A stretch of 19,476 bases of DNA from JALYNX01 sp044867525. GTDB lineage: Bacteria; Actinomycetota; Acidimicrobiia; Spongiisociales; ZC4RG35. Every line of letters begins with the position of its first letter. The stretch's first letter is position 1. A model generated the notes under the pieces. That model was not told where the DNA came from. It worked only from the letters and a program-made list of their open reading frames with translations, and made no database searches. Shown here one piece after another: positions 14,997-19,476 of this stretch. The stretch is from NCBI GenBank assembly GCA_044867525.1, contig JBIOVB010000088.1, forward strand, positions 1-19,476. Reading direction: 5' to 3'. The translations under genes and the position numbers were made by a program.

Positions 14997-17225
14997 ATGC
15001 AGGCTGAGTGGTTTCTCGATGACGTACCGGCCGAGTCCCCCCTCTTTGCCGATCTCAACCCCACCCAAAGGGAGGCGGTGGCGGCCACCGAGGGGCCGGT
15101 GCTCGTCGTCGCCGGCGCCGGCTCGGGAAAAACCCGCGTCCTCACCTATCGCGTCGCCCACCTCATCCGCGACCTCCGGGTCCCGCCCGATTCCATCCTC
15201 GCCATAACCTTCACCAACAAGGCTGCCAACGAGATGAAGAGCCGGGTGGGAGCCCTGGTTGGCAGTGCGGTGCGTGCGATGTGGGTCTCCACCTTCCACT
15301 CGGCGTGTGTTCGCATCCTCCGACGTGAGGCTTCGCGTCTCGGATACAGGTCCGGGTTCTCCATCTATGACGAAGCCGACTCCGTCCGGCTGATCAACCT
15401 GGTGCTCAAAGACCTGGATCTCGACTCCAAGCGGTTCCCGGCGAAGGCGATGAAAGCCGTCATCTCCAAAGCGAAGAACGAGCTCGTCGACTACGAGTCG
15501 TTCGCCGACCAGGGTGAGGGCTTCTATCACGAGCAGGTCGCGGACGTGTACCGCCTTTACCAGCAACGCCTCCTGGAGGCGTCGGCGATGGACTTCGACG
15601 ATCTGTTGATGGTCACGGTGGAGCTGCTTGGAGCCTTCCCCGACATCTTGGCGCAGTATCAGCAGCGGTTCCGATATGTCTTGGTGGACGAGTACCAGAA
15701 CACCAATCGCGCCCAATACGTGCTTGTGAAGCAGCTCACCGCCGCACACCGCAACATCTGTGTCGTAGGTGACTCCGATCAGTCGATATACCGGTTCCGG
15801 GGCGCCGACATCCGCAACATCACCGACTTCGAGAAGGACTATCCGGATGCCCGGGTGATCATCCTCGATCAGAACTATCGCTCCACCGAGACCATCCTCG
15901 ACGCCGCCAACTCGATCATCTCCAACAACACCAAGCGCACCCCCAAGAACCTGTGGTCGGACAAGGGCAGGGGTGTCCCCATAACCCGATACGAGGCCGA
16001 GGATGAGCACGACGAGGCCGGCTTCGTGGTCGACGAGATCGAGCGCCTCAAGACCGCAGGGCACAACCTCTCCGATATCGCCGTCTTTTATCGCACCAAC
16101 GCAATGTCCCGCGTGATCGAGGACGTCTTCGTCCGCCGCGCGATGCCCTACTCCGTGGTGGGGTCGGTGAAGTTCTACGACCGCAAGGAGATAAAGGACG
16201 CGGTCGCCTATCTGCGCACGGTGGTCAATCCTCAGGACGAAGTGTCGGTGAAGCGCATCATCAACGAGCCGAGGCGGGGGATCGGAGACACGACGATCGC
16301 CCACGTCGACCGGTTCAGCCAGGCACAGGGGGTCCCTTTCTTCGAAGGCCTGAGGCGCGCCGGCGAGATCAACCAGCTCAACGGGCGCGCCCAGGTGGCC
16401 ATCGGTGAGTTCATTGCGGTCATCGAGCGCATCACCGACGAGGCGACGGACGGCGGCGTGGCGGATGGCGTCCAGTCGGTTCTCGACGACACCGGCATGC
16501 TGGCCACCCTCGAGGCTGAGAAGACCGTGGAGGCCATGGGGCGAGTCGAGAACCTCAAGGAGCTCGTCGGTGTCGCCGCCGAATTCGAAGGTGCCAACGA
16601 GGGGGCGGTGATCGGGGACGAGGAGTTCGATTCCCTCCCCAATCTGCGCCGGCTCGAGATCTTCCTGGAATCGACGGCGCTGGTCGCCGACATCGACGAG
16701 TGGGACGAGGGTGCGGGTGCGGTGACCCTGATGACGCTCCATACCGCAAAGGGCCTGGAGTTCCCCGCGGTGTTCATTGTCGGCATGGAGGACGGGGTCT
16801 TCCCCCATATGCGGTCGCTGGGCGATCCCTCCGAGCTCGAAGAGGAGCGCCGGCTTGCCTACGTCGGGATCACACGAGCACAGGAGAGCCTGTACCTGAC
16901 CTCGGCCTGGAGCCGTCTGCTGTTCGGCGGCTCCAATTACAACCCTCCATCGCGATTCCTGACCGAGATTCCCAATGAGCTGATGGCGAAGGCAGGCAAG
17001 CGGGAGCGCCGCTCGTCCTCGGAGCGGGCCGCGGCGGTCGGGCCCCGGACCACGGTTGCTTCCGATGAGATCGGGCCCGGGGACCGGGTGCGTCACGACC
17101 GCTGGGGTCTGGGCACGGTGCGCGAAGTGGTGGGCTCCGGAGACAGGGCGGAAGCCGAGGTGATGTTCGACACTCAGGGAAAGAAGCGCTTGTTGTTGGC
17201 ATGGGCTCCTCTAGAGAGGGCGTGA
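14997..17225 (+). CDS. pcrA: ATP-dependent DNA helicase PcrA/UvrD
   Basis: This superfamily 1A 3'-5' helicase of DNA repair and replication-transcription conflict resolution is 742 residues long. The Q-motif is LNPTQREAV (20-28), Walker A is AGAGSGKT (39-46, K45), motif Ia is TFTNKAANEM (71-80), and motif II is VDEYQNTN (230-237). Motif III is GDSDQSIYRFRGAD (258-271) and motif IV is DQNYRST (291-297). Motif V is MTLHTAKGLEF and motif VI is RLAYVGITRAQ. The C terminus (GDRVRHDRWGLGTV to LLLAWAPLERA) matches the PcrA Tudor-like domain that contacts RNA polymerase. One oddity is Asn where most relatives have Asp in DEYQDTN; the catalytic D231-E232 pair is intact. The ATG start is supported by the promoter 8 bases upstream. 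The gene follows the second kinase by 47 bases and probably has its own promoter. Confidence 0.96.
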   Translation: MQAEWFLDDVPAESPLFADLNPTQREAVAATEGPVLVVAGAGSGKTRVLTYRVAHLIRDLRVPPDSILAITFTNKAANEMKSRVGALVGSAVRAMWVSTFHSACVRILRREASRLGYRSGFSIYDEADSVRLINLVLKDLDLDSKRFPAKAMKAVISKAKNELVDYESFADQGEGFYHEQVADVYRLYQQRLLEASAMDFDDLLMVTVELLGAFPDILAQYQQRFRYVLVDEYQNTNRAQYVLVKQLTAAHRNICVVGDSDQSIYRFRGADIRNITDFEKDYPDARVIILDQNYRSTETILDAANSIISNNTKRTPKNLWSDKGRGVPITRYEAEDEHDEAGFVVDEIERLKTAGHNLSDIAVFYRTNAMSRVIEDVFVRRAMPYSVVGSVKFYDRKEIKDAVAYLRTVVNPQDEVSVKRIINEPRRGIGDTTIAHVDRFSQAQGVPFFEGLRRAGEINQLNGRAQVAIGEFIAVIERITDEATDGGVADGVQSVLDDTGMLATLEAEKTVEAMGRVENLKELVGVAAEFEGANEGAVIGDEEFDSLPNLRRLEIFLESTALVADIDEWDEGAGAVTLMTLHTAKGLEFPAVFIVGMEDGVFPHMRSLGDPSELEEERRLAYVGITRAQESLYLTSAWSRLLFGGSNYNPPSRFLTEIPNELMAKAGKRERRSSSERAAAVGPRTTVASDEIGPGDRVRHDRWGLGTVREVVGSGDRAEAEVMFDTQGKKRLLLAWAPLERA

Positions 17226-17263
17226 GCCAGTTCACCGCTCCGATCGAGGAGGGGCCCGGGGGG

Positions 17264-17284
17264 GAGGGGTTCTCGGCGCCCCTC
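17264..17284 (+). terminator. GC-rich hairpin after pcrA, possible U-less terminator
   Basis: GAGGGG (17264-17269) and CCCCTC (17279-17284) can form a six-pair stem with a nine-base loop, about 40 bases after the pcrA stop, within a run of G-rich sequence. No T-tract follows. It could be an actinobacterial terminator lacking the U-run, but such stems arise easily in GC-rich DNA. Confidence 0.22.
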
Positions 17285-17309
17285 GAGTCGATACACGCGG
17301 AAACGAGAG

Positions 17310-17486
17310 GTGGATGTCCCGGTCGAGCTGGCGACCCTGCTCGACGCCGACCGAGCTGCCCGCAAGTCGTTCGAATCCCTCAGCTTCTCCCACCGCCGTG
17401 AGCATGCGATGTTCGTTGCCGAGGCGAAGAAACCCGAGACTCGGCAGCGCCGGGCACAAAGGACAGTCGACGGTTTGGTGAAGTAG
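17310..17486 (+). CDS. Small OmdA-like protein (YdeI/OmpD-associated C-terminal domain)
   Basis: This 58-codon ORF starts at GTG and ends at TAG. Its product, from VDVPVELATLLDADRAARKS through SFSHRREHAMFVAEAKKPET to the final GLVK, matches the C-terminal helical module of YdeI/OmpD-associated proteins (OmdA type: 'vP.dL..aL..d..a...F..lsfShrreyv.wI.eAKrpeTR..Ri...v..l'). Full-length relatives are usually two to three times longer, with an N-terminal domain that is absent here. The frame stays open back to the pcrA TGA at 17223-17225, and the few codons before the GTG (encoding TRKRE) also resemble the family. It could therefore be a truncated remnant or a genuine single-domain protein. GAGAG abuts the GTG, too close for a good ribosome site. 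The molecular role of the family is poorly known. It ends 11 bases before the channel gene. Confidence 0.6.
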   Translation: MDVPVELATLLDADRAARKSFESLSFSHRREHAMFVAEAKKPETRQRRAQRTVDGLVK

Positions 17487-17497
17487 GTTCGAGCATC

Positions 17498-17899
17498 GTG
17501 TTCAGAGAAATGGCCAAGACATTCAGGGCGATGTGGGCCGACCCTGGTGGGCGAGGCCTGATCTTCGGTTTTCTGACAATCGTGGGCACCGGGACCGTCT
17601 TCTATCACTTCGTCGAAGATTGGTCATGGATCAACTCGCTCTATTTCACAGTGGTGATGCTGACCACGATTGGCTTCGGCGATTTCCATCCCACGACAGA
17701 GTTCTCCAGGATCTTCACCGTCCTCTTCATCTTGATCGGTGTCTCCTTCATCCTGGGCTTCCTCAACTTCATCATGAGCCGCACCATGCAGCGACGGGCG
17801 GAGGACAAATTCGGAAGGGAGATCCCGGCCGGGACCCCGGGGTACATCCCACCCTTTGAGGAGATGCCGCCCATCGAGAGCGAAGAGCGCGAAGGCTGA
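17498..17899 (+). CDS. Two-TM potassium channel-like protein (Ion_trans_2)
   Basis: This 133-residue membrane protein has TM1 (about 20-37, LIFGFLTIVGTGTVFYHF), a pore helix (44-56), the selectivity filter TTIGFGD (56-62) and TM2 (71-94). A hydrophilic tail rich in Pro and Glu follows. TTIGFGD matches the TxGYGD-type K+ filter with Phe for Tyr, a known variant. This is the minimal pore module, expected to work as a tetramer; no RCK/TrkA domain is fused and none is encoded in the window. The GTG at 17498 is used here; an ATG at 17510 (MAKTF) with GAGAA upstream is a plausible alternative start. Its TGA directly abuts the stop codon of the convergent lipoprotein gene. Confidence 0.85.
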   Translation: MFREMAKTFRAMWADPGGRGLIFGFLTIVGTGTVFYHFVEDWSWINSLYFTVVMLTTIGFGDFHPTTEFSRIFTVLFILIGVSFILGFLNFIMSRTMQRRAEDKFGREIPAGTPGYIPPFEEMPPIESEEREG

Positions 17900-19090
17900 T
17901 CAGGTGCTGACGATCCACGCACCGGTCGCATCGCAGGTGTTTCCGTCGATGAACTCGATATCGCCACCGCCACCGCCAAGCTCGAGCTGGTCCCCAGCGC
18001 GGGCGACAGCGCTTCCGTCGTAGTCGTACAAGGTGAGCGGATCACCGGTCGCCGAGTACCCGAAGGGCCAAACCGGGACGATCCGGCTGCCATCGAATCC
18101 GTCCGTGAAGTAGACGCAGTTGAGATCGAGGTCGTACTCGACCGTGAACTGCCCAAGTGCATCCATACCGCCGGCGGTGCGGATGTTGCTGGTGAGGATG
18201 TCTACGTCCCCTGGCACCGCGGGCACATGCTCGGGCATTGTGGTGAGCTCATCCTCCATCAGTTCGATGAAGGGATAGAGCACGACTCGATCGCCAACCA
18301 GCTCCATGAGTGCGGCACGGGTATCGGAATCGAGCTCCTCTACGAAGAGGTCGATCCGATTGCTCAGTCCTCCGACTCCGTAACCGGGTGTGGCCAGGGG
18401 CAGTCCCCTGCTGTCTCGAAAGCCCTGGATCGCGTTTGAGGCCTCCACCAATTCGGCTTGGGAGAATCGAGCGCCACCGGCGACGCACACCGGTTCGCCG
18501 TCGGCCAGTGCGTCGATCGCATCCTGATGGACGGTCACGTCCGCACCTTTGAACCACACGGTGAGAATCGCCCTCTCCCGGTCCCACCACATCTCGACGA
18601 AGTCGGGCTGTTGCTCGACATATGTGGCGATTGCAGTTTGCAGCTGCTCGTCGGGGTTGACCGATGCGGTTCCTTGCAGCTCGGGGCAGAGGCTGTCGTA
18701 TTCGAGCTCGGCCAGGAGCGGGTAGTCGATGGCTGTCGGATCGGAGGACGGGGTCAATGCCCGCCCGTCGTAGTTGCCCGTCACTTGGATCACGACCGGG
18801 TTGCCTTCGCTGGAGATCAGGGACGGATCTAGATCGCCCTCGAAGACGATTCCCGGACATGCTGCGGTGGTCCCCGGCGGGCATAGCTCCACCGAGCCGT
18901 CAGGCTGGGCGACCGCGGTGGCGGTGACCGTAACGGACACTCCGGCGGCGTTGGCCGTGGTGGTGGGATCGGTGAATGACGATGCCGGCGTGGTCGACGG
19001 CGGCGTGGAAGTGTCGGCGAAGAGCGGCGGCCCGGCACCGCAGGCGATGAGGATCATGGCCGCTGCGGACAGCGCCAACCGGCGGGTCAT
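17900..19090 (-). CDS. Uncharacterised Cys-rich lipoprotein
   Basis: From the ATG at 19090 this encodes 396 residues beginning MTRRLALSAAAMILIAC, a signal peptide with lipobox LIAC (C17). It should be lipid-anchored on the outer face of the membrane. A Thr/Ser/Pro linker (26-50) follows. The body has six more cysteines (70, 78, 135, 202, 325, 386), consistent with disulfides. The middle (about 150-290: EMWWDRERAILTVWF, GARFSQAELVEASNAI, GYGVGGLSNRIDLFVEEL, LVGDRVVLYPF) faintly resembles protease pro-domain repeats. The C-terminal module (about 318-396: NCVYFTDG, VPVWPFGYSATGD, DQLELGGGGG) resembles a domain I recall from actinobacterial secreted proteins but cannot name. The function is unknown. 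The frame is open upstream to 19204, but only the 19090 start gives a proper signal peptide. No clear promoter is seen. Confidence 0.85.
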   Translation of the reverse strand: MTRRLALSAAAMILIACGAGPPLFADTSTPPSTTPASSFTDPTTTANAAGVSVTVTATAVAQPDGSVELCPPGTTAACPGIVFEGDLDPSLISSEGNPVVIQVTGNYDGRALTPSSDPTAIDYPLLAELEYDSLCPELQGTASVNPDEQLQTAIATYVEQQPDFVEMWWDRERAILTVWFKGADVTVHQDAIDALADGEPVCVAGGARFSQAELVEASNAIQGFRDSRGLPLATPGYGVGGLSNRIDLFVEELDSDTRAALMELVGDRVVLYPFIELMEDELTTMPEHVPAVPGDVDILTSNIRTAGGMDALGQFTVEYDLDLNCVYFTDGFDGSRIVPVWPFGYSATGDPLTLYDYDGSAVARAGDQLELGGGGGDIEFIDGNTCDATGAWIVST

Positions 19091-19167
19091 GGTGGTTGGA
19101 CGGTTGAAGGAGCGTGGCGGTTCCGAGCGATCAGCATCAGGTGCTCGTAGGGCTTCCCCTGAAGTGC

Positions 19168-19236
19168 CTAGCTGAGGAAGAAGACCACGAGCAGCGTGAA
19201 GCAAGCCGCGAGAACGACGAGAATCCAGGCGACCAT
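19168..19236 (-). CDS. Possible 22-residue single-TM membrane peptide
   Basis: An ATG at 19236 opens a 22-codon frame ending at TAG. The product, starting MVAWILVVLAACFTLL and ending VVFFLS, is hydrophobic throughout and long enough for one membrane helix. It lies 77 bases upstream of the lipoprotein start on the same strand, so it could be a small membrane protein or a leader peptide. There is no recognisable ribosome site and no family match I can name. Chance is a real possibility. Confidence 0.25.
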   Translation of the reverse strand: MVAWILVVLAACFTLLVVFFLS

Positions 19237-19324
19237 GGCGGTCGCCGAATGTGAAGGTGGTTTGATCCGCAGCGAGGCTGACAGTCTGCTTGATTCTGGG
19301 GCGAGCGAGGCCCCCCGGGGGTCG
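19237..19324. other. Spacer between the small membrane ORF and the HNH gene
   Basis: The non-coding stretch upstream of the lipoprotein gene runs from 19091 to 19324 if the tiny ORF is not real. In 19237-19324 I see no gene, tRNA or clear promoter. The only structure is CCCCCGGGGG near 19312-19321, a self-complementary run without a loop that is a poor terminator. Confidence 0.5.
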
Positions 19325-19476
19325 TCAGTCAGGCGGGCCGCGAGATCCGGGTTTCTTGAATCGGATTCGTCCGGTTTTGGGGTGGGGGTGGATGGTGTAT
19401 CCGTGTTGGTGGACGATGATTTGGTGGTGGTACCAGCAGAGGGTGATCAGGTTGTCGGGGTTGGTGGTTCCGCCTT
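19325..19476 (-). CDS. HNH endonuclease, C-terminal end (partial, probable DUF222 type)
   Basis: Reading the minus strand from the window edge gives 50 residues ending in TGA (19325-19327). GGTTNPDNLITLCWYHHQII is the second half of an HNH nuclease fold: the GG-x-T-x-x-DNL stretch, then LC-x-x-HH with the paired metal-binding/catalytic histidines. VHQHGYTI and a basic tail follow. In actinobacteria this ending usually belongs to large DUF222/13E12-type HNH proteins, which occur in many copies and are associated with mobile or repetitive DNA; the N-terminal part is outside the window. Codon use differs from neighbours: Gln is CAA, Gly mostly GGA and Arg mostly CGA, against CAG, GGC/GGG and CGC/CGG elsewhere. 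That hints at a different history. Confidence 0.75.
   Translation of the reverse strand, partial: GGTTNPDNLITLCWYHHQIIVHQHGYTIHPHPKTGRIRFKKPGSRGPPD

Noticed and set aside
14829..17096. A 755-codon open frame on the minus strand, antisense to pcrA
   Set aside because: It lies over a helicase with every conserved motif, and its translation has no domain-like features. Long antisense frames are expected opposite GC-rich genes with G/C third positions.
19091..19204. N-terminal extension of the lipoprotein to a start at 19204
   Set aside because: The extra 38 residues are hydrophilic and would bury the signal peptide; the start at 19090 places the lipobox Cys at residue 17.
19302..19321. CCCCCGGGGG run as a terminator for the HNH gene
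   Set aside because: The palindrome has no loop and no T-tract; it is more likely a GC-rich coincidence.
1..19476. Search for a CRISPR array, tRNA, rRNA, insertion sequence, integrase, toxin-antitoxin or defence cluster
   Set aside because: No regularly spaced repeats, cloverleaf-like segments, transposase motifs or paired toxin-antitoxin frames were seen; the only mobile-DNA hint is the partial HNH gene at the right edge.

Overview
The window is high-GC bacterial DNA. Frequent GTG and TTG starts, 4-bp ATGA gene overlaps, sparse Shine-Dalgarno sites, several TAnnnT -10 boxes close to start codons, a GuaB3-GuaA pair, an LCP cell-wall protein and a probable DUF222-type HNH endonuclease all point to an actinobacterium. 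A deep lineage such as Acidimicrobiia is my best guess, but that is inference: no rRNA or taxonomic marker is present.

Layout. Position 1 lies inside nuoN (complex I), presumably the last gene of a nuo operon, read on +. A minus-strand pair follows: a GNAT acetyltransferase translationally coupled to a serine-beta-lactamase-like hydrolase (1346-2988). A very short divergent promoter region with a perfect inverted repeat (2993-3018) separates it from a Nudix (CoA-pyrophosphatase-like) gene. Next on + come a six-TM GAF histidine kinase, an LCP-family cell-wall ligase and trpS. A CPBP membrane protease is convergent with trpS. Then the purine operon guaB3-guaA and a CheA-like hybrid kinase (Hpt-HATPase-CheW-REC) lie on +. 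A class I methyltransferase on the minus strand is divergent from a second, sensor-less histidine kinase. Next comes a pcrA/uvrD helicase with a perfect 16-bp palindrome at its promoter. It is followed by a 58-codon OmdA-like ORF and a two-TM potassium-channel-like protein. On the minus strand come an uncharacterised Cys-rich lipoprotein, a possible 22-residue membrane peptide, and the 3' end of an HNH endonuclease that runs off the window.

How the genes work together. Most of the window is housekeeping: respiration, tryptophan charging, GMP synthesis, DNA repair and wall-polymer attachment. Three signalling proteins (3612-5411, 11113-13110, 14038-14949) have no partner response-regulator gene nearby, and the CheA-like protein has no receptor, CheW, CheR or CheB neighbour, so all three look like orphan signalling components. 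I see no CRISPR array, tRNA, rRNA, insertion sequence or integrase. No complete undescribed multi-gene system is evident. The best leads are the three dyad-symmetric regulatory sites, the orphan CheA hybrid, the OmdA-like small ORF and the 17900-19090 lipoprotein.
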